Positions 23,774 through 32,487 of a stretch of DNA of 64,000 nt are shown here, piece after piece. The notes beneath the pieces were generated by a model, which saw nothing but the letters and a program-made list of their open reading frames with translations, was not told where the DNA came from and did not search any database. Within the stretch, counting starts at the first letter, position 1; the number at the start of each line of letters is the position of its first letter. The stretch spans positions 124,001 through 188,000 of the forward strand of contig JACQFN010000002.1 of assembly GCA_016200045.1 (NCBI GenBank). Direction: 5' to 3'. The stretch is from Nitrososphaerota archaeon (GTDB lineage Archaea > Thermoproteota > Nitrososphaeria > Nitrososphaerales > Gagatemarchaeaceae). A program made the translations under genes and the position numbers.

Positions 23774-24431
23774 GCTCTCCCACCGACACCACAAGCGCGT
23801 CGTCGTCTGTCTCCTCCTGGTTGATCACGACCTCTCCGCTGTTCGCCGCGAAGAGGAGGAGGATGAAGACGCGCGCGGCGTCGATGGGACTGAGCCCCTT
23901 GATCAGTTCTGACAGCCTCGTCTTCCCCGTGGCCCTGAGCCTTTCGACGAGGATCCCCCTGAATTCGGAGAGGAGGGACTGCAGAGAGATGACGTAGTCC
24001 TCGAGGTTGGGCGGAGGAAGCTCAGGGACCAGCATCTGAGCGGGGCCTGGGCCTCCCTGATCCTCGGTTACAATCTCCTGGAGGATCCTTCCGAGCTCGT
24101 CGAATAGCTCCTCGATGTTGGTCGAGTAGACCTCGTACCGGAACGGCATTACTATGAGCTGCGGGGGCTCGGAAGAGTCGAACGGCCTTTTCTGCGCGCG
24201 GAGCCTCTCGAACAGGAAGAGCGTTTCAACCTTGAGCCTGTAGATGGTCGCGGAGGAGAGGACGGCTGTCCCGGCTGCCCTCATGTCGACTATGTCGGTC
24301 TTCGTTATCGCCTCGAGGAACATCTTCAGCAGCTCGGAGAGGTTAATCTCCCACGGGCTCTTTTTCCGCGCAAGCGTCGGGTCGATCAGGACGTTGAGCG
24401 GCGGCCTGGAGAGGAGGGACGCGTCAGCCAC
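23766..24431 (-). CDS. scpA: Segregation and condensation protein ScpA (kleisin)
   Basis: A 221-residue kleisin. The N-terminal helical part has SPWEINLSELLKMFLEAI, the usual start of ScpA, and binds the SMC neck. An acidic/proline-rich linker (about residues 120-145) leads to a C-terminal winged-helix domain (TRLSELIKGLSPIDAARVFI) that closes the ring on the SMC head. GTG 24431 overlaps the smc stop by 8 bases, indicating coupling. Confidence 0.93.
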   Translation of the reverse strand: MADASLLSRPPLNVLIDPTLARKKSPWEINLSELLKMFLEAITKTDIVDMRAAGTAVLSSATIYRLKVETLFLFERLRAQKRPFDSSEPPQLIVMPFRYEVYSTNIEELFDELGRILQEIVTEDQGGPGPAQMLVPELPPPNLEDYVISLQSLLSEFRGILVERLRATGKTRLSELIKGLSPIDAARVFILLLFAANSGEVVINQEETDDDALVVSVGELE

Positions 24432-27400
24432 GGGCCGGGACCTCCGCGGGCCTGTAGTGGACGACCCGTGAAATCCCCCCCGCCGCGTACACCCCGTAGG
24501 TCGTGCTGCTCTCCGCCACGAAGACGTCCCTCAGGGTTATCGCTATGATCTGAGCCTCGGCGGCCTTGTCCTTGAAGAAGCGCGCAAGGCTGGCCGAGTT
24601 GACCGCGTCGAGCGCGGCGTCTATCTCGTCGAAGAGGTAGAAGGGATGGGACTGCACCGCCTGCATCGCGAGGATCATCGAGACCCCTGTGACCGCCCGC
24701 TGGCCACCGCTGTGCTGCGAGGATTCCCTGAGCCCGTTCCCGAAGTCTGCTCGGAGGACCAACCCTCCGGAAAACACCGAGTCCGTGTTTTCCAGCTCCA
24801 GCATCGCCTCGCCCCCGGTGAGCCTGGTAAAGATGGAGCTGAACTGAGAGTTGACCTTGTCGAACGCGGTCATGAACACCGACCGCTTCTCCGACTCTAC
24901 GCTTTCAATGAAGCCGATGATGGAGTTGCGCTCCTTTTCGAGCTCGTTGTGCCTTACGGAGAGGCTCTTGTAGTTGACGTACATCTCCGTGTACTGCCTG
25001 TCAGCGCTCCTGTTGACCGAGGCCTTCGCCTGCTCGTACTCCTGCTCCAGCTGTTCCAGCATCGAATCGCTCGTATCGAACACCTCGGGCTCATCGGTGT
25101 ACCCGAGCATGCGGAGGCTCCCGAGTGCCTCTTCCATCCTGTCGGCCGTGGCGGAGACCTGCCCGGTCAGCGCCAGCAGGTCCTTCTGGCCCGCATTGAT
25201 CGTCCTCGAGACCGAGTCCCGTTCCTCCTTTAGCCGCTTCACCTTGGCGTCGAACTCGTCGATCACGGGCTGGCTCCTCTTGGACGAATCCACCAGCTTC
25301 TGGATCTGAGTTTCGAGGGACTGCTTCTGCTCGGCGAGCTCCCTGATCCTCCTCGGGGCTTCGCGGACGAACTCCTTGTTGGTCCTGAGGTCCTCCAGTG
25401 CCCCGTTCAGGTCCTGCTGGTTGTCCTCCAGCGCCCTCATGAGCACGCTTTCGAGGTTCGCCTTCTGCCCCGACAGGCTGAGGTTCAGGTCTGAAATGCG
25501 GTTCCTGACCCCGTCGATCTCCCCAGACAGCGACTGCTTCTCCGCGTCCAGCTCTGCCAGGATCTGCTCGAGCCCCAGGCCCTGGGCGTCAGCGATCACC
25601 TGCTGGAGCGCGGCGATCCCCCGCGCCATGGATTCCTTCTTGGCGGCGTTCGTCTGCAGCTTCGCCTGAAGCCTTTCGACCACGCTGGCCTGTCTCTGGT
25701 ACTCTGTCGTCAGGTTCCTGAAGATGCTCTTGTACCGGTTGGCCAGCCTGGAGATCGTCGTCGCTTCTGCCTTCAGCGAGGTGACTGATACTATCTTCTT
25801 GACCCTGTCCTTCATCAGGTTCCTCGAAGAGTTTTCTATCGAACCGAGCTCCGACCTCCTGCGCTCAATCGCCCCCCTGAGTGCCCCGACCGCGTCTTCG
25901 ATTTCGCTCAGCCCTTCGAGGTTTTCGAGCCCCTCCATCAGGTTCACCATTATCTCCTGATAGCCGAAGGTGAAGGCCTTTCCGCCCGGTTCGAAGATCT
26001 CCCCCGTGACAGTGACGGCCCTGACCCCTTCGGAGGCGAGGATGTACGCGATCGCCTCGGAGTCGACGAGGACCGAGTCCCCGGCCAGGAAGTTGACCAG
26101 CCCTGAGAACTCCGGCTCGCATTTCATTATGCCTGAAAGCGGTCCGATCACCCCGGCCGAATTCCCAACCTCCGCGGCCCTGCTCCCTTCGACCTCGCTC
26201 AGCGGGACTACGGAGAATGCCTTCGCCTTAAGCGACTTCGCCGCCTTGATCAGCTGGGTCATCGACTTGAGGTCCTGGACTACGAAGGCGCCCAGCCACC
26301 TCCCCATGATGGCGTTGACTGCCCTTGTGTACTGTTGGGGATACTTGACGAGCTGCGAGAGGCGTCCCACGTACCCAGGTACCCCTCCGCTGTCGCAGAA
26401 CTCCTGGAGCTTCTTCTGGCCGCTCCTCTCCCCTGCGAGGCTCTCCGACATGTGCCTGAAAGTCTCTTCGCGGGACACCTCGACCGAGGCCTTCTCCATA
26501 ATCTTGGACGCGGTCTCTATCGAGGACACAAGCCTGTCCCTCGTCTTCTGGGCGAACGAGAGGTCGGACTCTATCTCGTCGAGCTCCTTTGTCGAGCCTT
26601 CCGCAAGCTCCCCGAGGAGCTTCGTGTCCCTCTCGATCTTCCCGAGGACCTCCGAATAGCTGTCGACCTTCAGCTTCAGTTCCCCCTGCCTCCTCCTTTC
26701 CAGGCTGAGGCTTGCGTTCGACGCAGTGATCGCGAGCTCGACCTGCGTGAGCTTCTGCCCGAGGTCCACGAGCTTCACCTGGACCTTTGCCGACTGCCTT
26801 CCCTTCTTTTCGATCGTTGACCTCAGTTCTTCCCCCGCCCGGAAGAATTCCTTCAGACGTCCCGCGAGCTCAGCGTGGCGCGCGTTGTACTTCTCGACGT
26901 CGGCGCTCAGGCCCCTGACCGTCGAGTTGGCCGCGTTCACCTCCTTCTGTTTGAACGAGACGGTCTGCTTCAGCTGCGGGACTATCTCCCCTTCGAGCTG
27001 GGCCAGGTAGTCCTGAGACGACTTCGCCTCTCCTTCGAGGGACTCCAGCTCGTTTCGGAGCTGGCTGAGCTGTATCTGAAGCTCGAGGGGGCCCGAGGCC
27101 CCTCCCTGCACCACGTCCACAATGAACCTGTACTTCTCGTTCTCGACCTGGCCTATCCTGTTCTCGAGCTCTACGAGGCGTCCGCTCAGGTCCCCTATCC
27201 TGGCGTTGGATTCCGCTTCCTGGGCCTTCAGCTCGGCGAGCCTCTCCCGGAGCCCGGCGATGCTCCTCGAGGTTCCGACCGCCCTGAGCCAGTTGATCTG
27301 GTCCTCGAGGATGTTGACCCTGACGAGCTCGGTCCGCTGGCTGTCGAAGGACTCGAGCGTGCTCTTCATTTCTCCGATGCGCGCGAGCGCCACCTCCAGC

Positions 27401-27984
27401 CTCTGGTCGGCCTGGCCGAGCTGCCTCTGAGCCTCGGCCTTCCTTTCGTCGAACTTCGAGATCCCAACAACCCCCTCCACCATCTTCCGCTTCTCGTCCG
27501 GAGTGAGGTCTGAGACCTTGGTCGCGGCGCCCTGCGCAACCATGTTGAAGCCCCCGGGCGCGAGCCCTGCGAGGTCGAGGACCTCTGCGAGCGCACCCCT
27601 GGTCGACTTCCTCCCGTTCACATAGTAAGAGTTCTCTCCGTCGTCCTTCAGCTCGCGCGTTACCGTTACGAGGTCGGAGTCGACTGGGATCGCGCGGTCC
27701 GCGTTGTCGAACTGCAGCGTCACCCTGCACGACCCTGTCCCGCCCGCGCGCGGAGACTCCCCCTCCTTTGGAGTGTAGATCAGGCCCGAAAGCTTCCCGT
27801 TCGCAGCCCTCAACGACCGCGGAGAATTTTCGCCGAGCGCGAAGGAGACCGCGTCTGCTAGGTTCGATTTTCCGCTCCCGTTCGGCCCCGTGACCACGGT
27901 GAAGCCGCGCTCGAAGTTGACGACGACCGACCGAGGGCCGGAGGACTTGAACCCTCTCATCTCTAGCCTCCGTATATACGTCAC
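24424..27984 (-). CDS. smc: Chromosome segregation ATPase SMC
   Basis: About 1186 residues. An N-terminal ATPase half with Walker A TGPNGSGKSNLADAVSFALG, long coiled coils, a hinge around residues 500-670 (GGVPGYVGRLSQLVKYPQ, FEPGGKAFTFGYQE) and a C-terminal half with the signature SSQHSGGQRAVTGVSMILAM and Walker B FYLFDEIDAALDAVN. SMC dimers compact and segregate the chromosome. GTG 27984 gives the family N-terminus (VTYIRRLEMRGFKS), with a TATA box near 28022-28029. scpA and scpB follow with overlaps, so the whole condensin is one operon. Confidence 0.96.
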   Translation of the reverse strand: MTYIRRLEMRGFKSSGPRSVVVNFERGFTVVTGPNGSGKSNLADAVSFALGENSPRSLRAANGKLSGLIYTPKEGESPRAGGTGSCRVTLQFDNADRAIPVDSDLVTVTRELKDDGENSYYVNGRKSTRGALAEVLDLAGLAPGGFNMVAQGAATKVSDLTPDEKRKMVEGVVGISKFDERKAEAQRQLGQADQRLEVALARIGEMKSTLESFDSQRTELVRVNILEDQINWLRAVGTSRSIAGLRERLAELKAQEAESNARIGDLSGRLVELENRIGQVENEKYRFIVDVVQGGASGPLELQIQLSQLRNELESLEGEAKSSQDYLAQLEGEIVPQLKQTVSFKQKEVNAANSTVRGLSADVEKYNARHAELAGRLKEFFRAGEELRSTIEKKGRQSAKVQVKLVDLGQKLTQVELAITASNASLSLERRRQGELKLKVDSYSEVLGKIERDTKLLGELAEGSTKELDEIESDLSFAQKTRDRLVSSIETASKIMEKASVEVSREETFRHMSESLAGERSGQKKLQEFCDSGGVPGYVGRLSQLVKYPQQYTRAVNAIMGRWLGAFVVQDLKSMTQLIKAAKSLKAKAFSVVPLSEVEGSRAAEVGNSAGVIGPLSGIMKCEPEFSGLVNFLAGDSVLVDSEAIAYILASEGVRAVTVTGEIFEPGGKAFTFGYQEIMVNLMEGLENLEGLSEIEDAVGALRGAIERRRSELGSIENSSRNLMKDRVKKIVSVTSLKAEATTISRLANRYKSIFRNLTTEYQRQASVVERLQAKLQTNAAKKESMARGIAALQQVIADAQGLGLEQILAELDAEKQSLSGEIDGVRNRISDLNLSLSGQKANLESVLMRALEDNQQDLNGALEDLRTNKEFVREAPRRIRELAEQKQSLETQIQKLVDSSKRSQPVIDEFDAKVKRLKEERDSVSRTINAGQKDLLALTGQVSATADRMEEALGSLRMLGYTDEPEVFDTSDSMLEQLEQEYEQAKASVNRSADRQYTEMYVNYKSLSVRHNELEKERNSIIGFIESVESEKRSVFMTAFDKVNSQFSSIFTRLTGGEAMLELENTDSVFSGGLVLRADFGNGLRESSQHSGGQRAVTGVSMILAMQAVQSHPFYLFDEIDAALDAVNSASLARFFKDKAAEAQIIAITLRDVFVAESSTTYGVYAAGGISRVVHYRPAEVPARG

Positions 27985-28020
27985 TGCGTCGATTGCCCCG
28001 TCTACGGGAGATTTCGTCAA

Positions 28021-28030
28021 GGAATATAAG
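28021..28030. promoter_or_regulatory. TATA box probably shared by smc (minus) and the M24 gene (plus)
   Basis: AATATAAG is TATA-like on both strands (CTTATATT). On the plus strand its centre lies about 29 nt before ATG 28055. On the minus strand it predicts a transcription start near 28000, about 15 nt before the smc GTG at 27984. It is the only such element in the 70-base gap. Confidence 0.55.
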
Positions 28031-28054
28031 CGCTGCGTATTTGGCGGCAAGAAG

Positions 28055-28941
28055 ATGACCGTTTACGCCCAACGGCGCAAGAAGGTCCTCGCGCTGGCGA
28101 AAGGGAAGCAGGCGGTCGCAATGACAGGGGCCAACCTGTTCTACCTGACCGATTTCTTGGGAGGGGGAGCGACTCCGACGAGGGCCTGAGAGGGAAGCGC
28201 GGGTTCGAAGCGAAACCGGACCTGTTCCTCAGAGCCAGGAGGGTCAAGGATGATGTCGAGCTCGAGAGGATACTCAAGGCGTCAAAGGGTCTGGACAAAG
28301 TCTTCCAGGCGCTCCCCGGCGTGTTATCTCCGGGGCGGACCGAATGGGAGGTGGCCGCGGAGGTCATGAAGATCGCAACCCTCAACGGGTTGACCCCGTC
28401 GGGGTCGGACTCCGCCCTCAGCCCGACGATCGTCGCTTCGGGCCCGAACGGCGCGCTCCCGCACTCCGAGCTGACCGCCAGGAAGATCAGGCGAGGAGAT
28501 TTCGTCGTCGCGGACATGTTCTTCAGGTTCCACGGGTACAACTCCGACGAGACGAGGACCTTCGCCGTCGGACAGGCCACGAAGGAAATGCGCGACAGAT
28601 ACTCGATCGTCCTTGAGGCGCAGGAAGAGGCCCTGGGTCTGATAAGGGGCGGGACCCCTTGCAGGGATGTGCACAACAGGGCGGTCAGCGTCCTCCGGAG
28701 GCACAAGGTGGAGAAGTATCTGAATCACAGCGTGGGACACGGGGTGGGGATTGACATTCACGAGCTCCCGAGCATCAGCAAGCTGAGCAAGGACAGGCTG
28801 CTGGTCGACGACGTGGTCACGGACGAGCCAGGAATCTACTTTCCGGGGAAGTACGGGATCAGGATCGAAGACACGGTGAAAACGGAGCGAAAACCCGTGG
28901 TCCTTACGAATTACACAAAGGAACTAGTCATCTGCGGCTGA
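28055..28941 (+). pseudogene. M24-family metallopeptidase (Xaa-Pro dipeptidase-like), frameshifted and shortened
   Basis: The frame from ATG 28055 encodes the creatinase-type N-terminus (MTGANLFYLTDFLGGG) and stops at 28189. The catalytic domain continues in another frame from about 28180 to 28941. It keeps all metal ligands of the pita-bread fold: ADMFFRFHGYNSDETRTF (two Asp), HSVGHGVGIDIHEL (His), DEPGIYFPGKYGIRIEDT (two Glu). About 60 residues of the N-terminal domain expected from family length are also missing, so both a frameshift and a deletion are implied. A shorter product from GTG 28321 is possible but would cut the catalytic domain. A sequencing or assembly error cannot be excluded. 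Confidence 0.75.
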
Positions 28942-29863
28942 CCTTCATCAGGCCGGCCCTCTTGGAACCTACCCTGTAGACCCCTATGCGCGCCGGGGCC
29001 CCCAGCTCTGACAGAGCCGCCGAGACCTTCAACCAGCTGTCCTCGTCCGCCACGGCGTGTACGGAATGGCCTATCATGTTCTGGGACGCGTGGTCGGCCC
29101 CTGCCTTCTTGGCTATCGCCTCCAGCTTCTTGACCTCGGAGCTCTCGAGCCCCAGCCCTTCGGAGAACCTCTCCCCCTCGGAGGCGAGGGAGTCGAGGGA
29201 CGGGTCATCGAGGAACCTCCGCAGGGACTGGCTCCCGAGCCTGTTGATCCTCCTGCAGATCTTCTCCGAAGACAGCGCGTCCCTCTTGTCGTACGGCGCG
29301 AGGTATGCGGTGACTATCCTGGAGCCTTCGGGGAACGGGACGTTGACGAACTCCGCCACTCCGGGCTCCCCTCCTTTCGTGATCGCCCCCGCGCCCGTCG
29401 CGTCGTACGTCACCGATACGGTGCCGAGGCCCGTCTGCTCGATGATCTCTGCCTTGTGAGCGAACAGGGCGAGGGCTCGCTTGGACTTACGGATCCCAAC
29501 CACCTCCGCGACTGCGAATACAGCCGAGATTGCCGAGGCGGCGCTTGCTCCGAATCCTGAGCCGATGGGGACGTCGACGTCCTGCTCCAGGGTCAGGAGG
29601 CCGAATTCAGCTCTCGCCGCGTCTGTGAGGAGGCCGACCGCCCTTCGGGTGGTCCTTGCCTTGTAATTGGGGTCCCCGTTTACTACCGTTGCGACCTGCC
29701 CGCCTCCGTTCGACTGAACCGTGGCCCTCGTGGTCACTCCGCGGGAAAGGACGTAACCTCCCCCGGTCGCCCCCTTGGGCTTCCCGCTCTTGGCGTCGTA
29801 CTGTATCGCGAAGAAGTTCGAGATCCCCGCTGGCGCGAAGGCTACAGCCGTACTAGCCGGCAG
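28928..29863 (-). CDS. Archaeal pantoate kinase (GHMP family), probable CTG start
   Basis: About 311 residues. The GHMP ATP-binding motif is DVPIGSGFGASAASAISAV, and the N-terminus reads VAFAPAGISNFFAIQYDAKS, as in archaeal pantoate kinase, which phosphorylates pantoate in CoA synthesis. The first canonical start (GTG 29737) would remove the first 42 residues, including part of the substrate region. The frame is open up to a TAA and contains no ATG, GTG or TTG before it; CTG 29863, which overlaps the preceding gene's end, gives a natural N-terminus. It is downstream of a membrane transporter-like gene; the two are likely co-transcribed. Confidence 0.85.
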   Translation of the reverse strand: MPASTAVAFAPAGISNFFAIQYDAKSGKPKGATGGGYVLSRGVTTRATVQSNGGGQVATVVNGDPNYKARTTRRAVGLLTDAARAEFGLLTLEQDVDVPIGSGFGASAASAISAVFAVAEVVGIRKSKRALALFAHKAEIIEQTGLGTVSVTYDATGAGAITKGGEPGVAEFVNVPFPEGSRIVTAYLAPYDKRDALSSEKICRRINRLGSQSLRRFLDDPSLDSLASEGERFSEGLGLESSEVKKLEAIAKKAGADHASQNMIGHSVHAVADEDSWLKVSAALSELGAPARIGVYRVGSKRAGLMKVSRR

Positions 29864-30620
29864 GTTGTTTCGCCTGCAGTTTGCCCCCTGCGATTACCCC
29901 GGTGATGGGGGCGACGATTAGGACTATCGCGGCAGCGAGTTCGAAGTAGACCGCGTCGAACCCAGTTATCGGGTTGGGCAGCGTAGAAAGGAAGAGAGCC
30001 GCTCCGATGACGACGAAGAGGGCCCCGAAGGCCAGGGCCACGGTCGTCTGCCTGAATGTCACATTGCTCAGCCAGTCAGGCTCGTATGAAAGCAGACTCG
30101 TGCGACCGTACAACGGCCTCACCGCCCTGACAAGAATCGGCACGGCGACCAGTATTGCGGGGATTGACGTAGTGTTCCAGAACACCACGAAGCCAAGAAT
30201 CAACGTCGTGGGAAGGGGAATGAAGAGGACCACCGCGACCGCAGCTATCAGGTTCCCCAAGGTAACGAACGAGATTGTCGAAGCCACGAACCCGGACCAG
30301 GACCTCAGCCTCTTCACGAACCACCCGAACAGTAGTATCCCCACGAAATTCGCCGGGACCCCCGCGACGAGACTGAGCACCGGTGTCGTCGCCCCGAGCG
30401 GGACGAGGAAGACAACGTCGCCGATGAAGGTGCCGATCCCGGCTCCAACGGCGGCGGGGACTGTGTCAGAAACTATGACGAAGAACGCTGGGAGGAACAC
30501 CCCGATCAGAAGCTGGCCGACGTGCCAGGGTGTGGGTATCGGCGCCGTTATTGCCTTCCCGAGAACGTAGGTGACCGCGGACGCGACAATGACGGCAATC
30601 TTCGTTGATACTGAGGTCAC
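29853..30620 (-). CDS. Integral membrane protein, ECF S-component-like
   Basis: A 255-residue protein with six or seven membrane segments, among them TTLILGFVVFWNTTSIPAIL and VYFELAAAIVLIVAPITGVI. The length and glycine-rich helices (IGTFIGDVVFLVPLGATTPV) resemble substrate-binding S components of ECF vitamin transporters. The overlap with the pantoate kinase gene suggests a link to pantothenate or CoA precursor uptake, but this is inference. The start is GTG 30620, with a TATA-like TTATTATA (minus) near 30684-30693 and a GGGGAG upstream. Confidence 0.6.
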   Translation of the reverse strand: MTSVSTKIAVIVASAVTYVLGKAITAPIPTPWHVGQLLIGVFLPAFFVIVSDTVPAAVGAGIGTFIGDVVFLVPLGATTPVLSLVAGVPANFVGILLFGWFVKRLRSWSGFVASTISFVTLGNLIAAVAVVLFIPLPTTLILGFVVFWNTTSIPAILVAVPILVRAVRPLYGRTSLLSYEPDWLSNVTFRQTTVALAFGALFVVIGAALFLSTLPNPITGFDAVYFELAAAIVLIVAPITGVIAGGKLQAKQPAG

Positions 30621-30796
30621 GGAGTAATCGCTCCCCTGTCCATCCTGGAATGTTGCACGCGGGGTCAGTATTTCAAAATGGCCTATAATAACTCTAGAGA
30701 AGTATAGAGACGCTCTCGCGGGGACCGCCTATTACTGCGCTTTCCACCCATTGATGACTGGCAGGGTTACCGCCCTTTCGGAAAGCTGAGAGCTCT

Positions 30797-30979
30797 TCAG
30801 TAGAATGCGGCCGTCACCATGAGGACCATGGCCAACACGATCAGGGTGGTCGATATCGTCGCACTTATCCCCACGGACTTGATCTCCTTCCCGAACTCAG
30901 GGGTCAGCTCGTTCCCCAATGCCTGGAGTATTTTCAGCGCCTTGGTGAAATGGCGTGATACGACCAGCGCGTCGCTCAT
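30797..30979 (-). CDS. Small single-pass membrane protein
   Basis: A 60-residue protein with an amphipathic N-terminal half (RHFTKALKILQALGNELTPE) and one C-terminal membrane segment (ISATISTTLIVLAMVLMVTA). The start is ATG 30979, 25 bases after the cupin stop, so it is probably in the same transcript. It has no recognised family; it could be a small regulator or subunit of a membrane complex. Confidence 0.55.
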   Translation of the reverse strand: MSDALVVSRHFTKALKILQALGNELTPEFGKEIKSVGISATISTTLIVLAMVLMVTAAFY

Positions 30980-31004
30980 TGCGACCTCCTCGCCAAGACG
31001 ATGC

Positions 31005-31400
31005 TTAACCGTCAGAAGGGCCGTTCACGTTGACGACGGCCGGGCCAGAGCCGACGAGCAGGCTCACGACCACGGCTTCGTTGGCTGAACTGTTCACGTC
31101 TCTGTGGACCAGGCCCACCGGGATTCGAAAGAAATCTCCCGGCGAGATGACGGACACCTTCGAGCCTCCCTTTCCGAACTCAAGACGGAGCTCCCCCGAT
31201 AGGAGGTACCCATAGAGTTCGCGCGACCCGTGGTGATGCCAGACCGACACGTTTCCCGAGGCTATGTTGGACTGCGAAAAGATGGCCTGTTGAGTCTCGA
31301 AGGCAATGTGCCTTTGGATACCGGGGGAAGCAGCCCCCGCCCTTAGGCCGTTGCCTCTTACGACCTCTATCTCCAGGTGCCGGTCGTTCCCAGGCTTCAT
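31005..31400 (-). CDS. Cupin-domain protein
   Basis: A 131-residue single-domain cupin. The metal motif region is VSVWHHHGSRELYGYLLSGE and the second motif is SPGDFFRIPVGLVHRDVNSS, with His and Glu ligands typical of the family. The reaction or ligand is unknown. ATG 31400 overlaps the stop of the 45-codon gene upstream (ATGA). It sits in the minus-strand block with the archaeosortase. Confidence 0.8.
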   Translation of the reverse strand: MKPGNDRHLEIEVVRGNGLRAGAASPGIQRHIAFETQQAIFSQSNIASGNVSVWHHHGSRELYGYLLSGELRLEFGKGGSKVSVISPGDFFRIPVGLVHRDVNSSANEAVVVSLLVGSGPAVVNVNGPSDG

Positions 31401-31534
31401 GTGCCCACCTCGCTTACGCCCTCGGCGACAACGAATCCGGACCCCACGGCCGACTCAAACATCCCTGTTAAGACAGTCATCGTCTCCATGCACAGCTCAA
31501 GAAGGGGCGTGTCCGACGCGGGCGGCAATGTCAT
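31397..31534 (-). CDS. Small protein (45 residues) in a chain of ATGA overlaps
   Basis: ATG 31534 overlaps the stop of the 31531-32445 gene and its own stop overlaps the cupin ATG, both as ATGA. This perfect two-sided coupling is the main argument that it is real. The protein (LPPASDTPLLELCMETMTVL and on) is mildly hydrophobic and has no recognised family. Upstream extension of the frame overlaps the preceding gene and is not needed. Confidence 0.45.
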   Translation of the reverse strand: MTLPPASDTPLLELCMETMTVLTGMFESAVGSGFVVAEGVSEVGT

Positions 31535-32445
31535 CTCTCGTCTATCCCCACCACTGCGTGGAGGGCGTTGACGGGGCTCCTGCAATAGCATACCACCTTT
31601 CCAAGGCCATAGATGTGGGTGTAGTAGGCCAGAGTCGCGTTCCCTGAGATTCGCCACACCCTGACTATCGAGGTACCCGTGAAATTGAGCAAGGCATTGA
31701 ACTCTGCCCCGCTGTCTCTGAACGTCTCATTCCCGGCTGAAAGGGGGTAGTAGGAGCTCCCCACCCAGTTCTCGTTTTGGGTTTCAAAGGGCCTTGCTTG
31801 GCTCTTGTAGGCGGCCGTTCCATTGAAGGCCCACCCGTGCCCCGCCACAAAGGTCTCTACCCCCGAAGAGTAGTTAACGAGTACCTCAAGTTCATCGCCG
31901 TACATCAGGTAGAGTTCTCCGCCGCTGGCGACGAACTGCTTGAACTGGGTGTACTCTCTTGCGGTGACGTACTCCTCGTGCAGGACGAAGACCTTCTCGA
32001 AGCGCCTGGTTCCGCTGGCGAACAGGGCTCCGCCGTCTACCTGCGGGTCGGTGACCACTACAGCGTTCGAATAGTTGGCCAAGACTTGGGCGTAAAGGTT
32101 AAAGTCGGTTCCCCAGCCTGCGACCGAGCCGTCGGCGAATGGGATTCTCAGCTCCAGCCAGGTCAGGTCTTGAAGAATTATCGCACTGGAACTCGCGTAC
32201 TTTGCGTAGAAGGTGTAGAACCCACCATTCGCGCTGATGGACTCTCGGTACGCGGTCGAAGTGAAGGTGGGCTGGACCACGGCGACCGCACCCCTGACTT
32301 CTTCGCTTCCAGTCGATACCGCGGAAGTTACCGCGTTACCCAGCTGATTCGTCGATCCATAGGCTGCGAAGGTGGCTATTATGAGGACCACCCCGATGAC
32401 CACGGCTGAGAACAGTCCGTCGACTGTCTGGGAGCCCGGTTTCAT
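31531..32445 (-). CDS. Membrane-anchored extracytoplasmic protein
   Basis: A 304-residue protein with one N-terminal membrane anchor (LFSAVVIGVVLIIATFAAYG) and a large outer part with many Asn-x-Ser/Thr sites. The outer part alternates beta strands and helices (NAVVVTDPQVDGGALFASGT, FKQFVASGGELYLMYGDELE), reminiscent of a flavodoxin- or GATase-like fold as in some surface or archaellum-linked proteins, but no family is certain. It lies directly downstream of the archaeosortase gene and upstream of two coupled small genes. Confidence 0.7.
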   Translation of the reverse strand: MKPGSQTVDGLFSAVVIGVVLIIATFAAYGSTNQLGNAVTSAVSTGSEEVRGAVAVVQPTFTSTAYRESISANGGFYTFYAKYASSSAIILQDLTWLELRIPFADGSVAGWGTDFNLYAQVLANYSNAVVVTDPQVDGGALFASGTRRFEKVFVLHEEYVTAREYTQFKQFVASGGELYLMYGDELEVLVNYSSGVETFVAGHGWAFNGTAAYKSQARPFETQNENWVGSSYYPLSAGNETFRDSGAEFNALLNFTGTSIVRVWRISGNATLAYYTHIYGLGKVVCYCRSPVNALHAVVGIDER

Positions 32446-32487
32446 TTGATCGTGTTCTCCATCGTCGGCGCGTTGAAGAAGGGCATG

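Noticed and set aside
26870-28072. 400-codon minus-strand frame overlapping smc
   Set aside because: Out-of-frame shadow with Arg-rich low-complexity sequence; the smc frame has all ATPase motifs.
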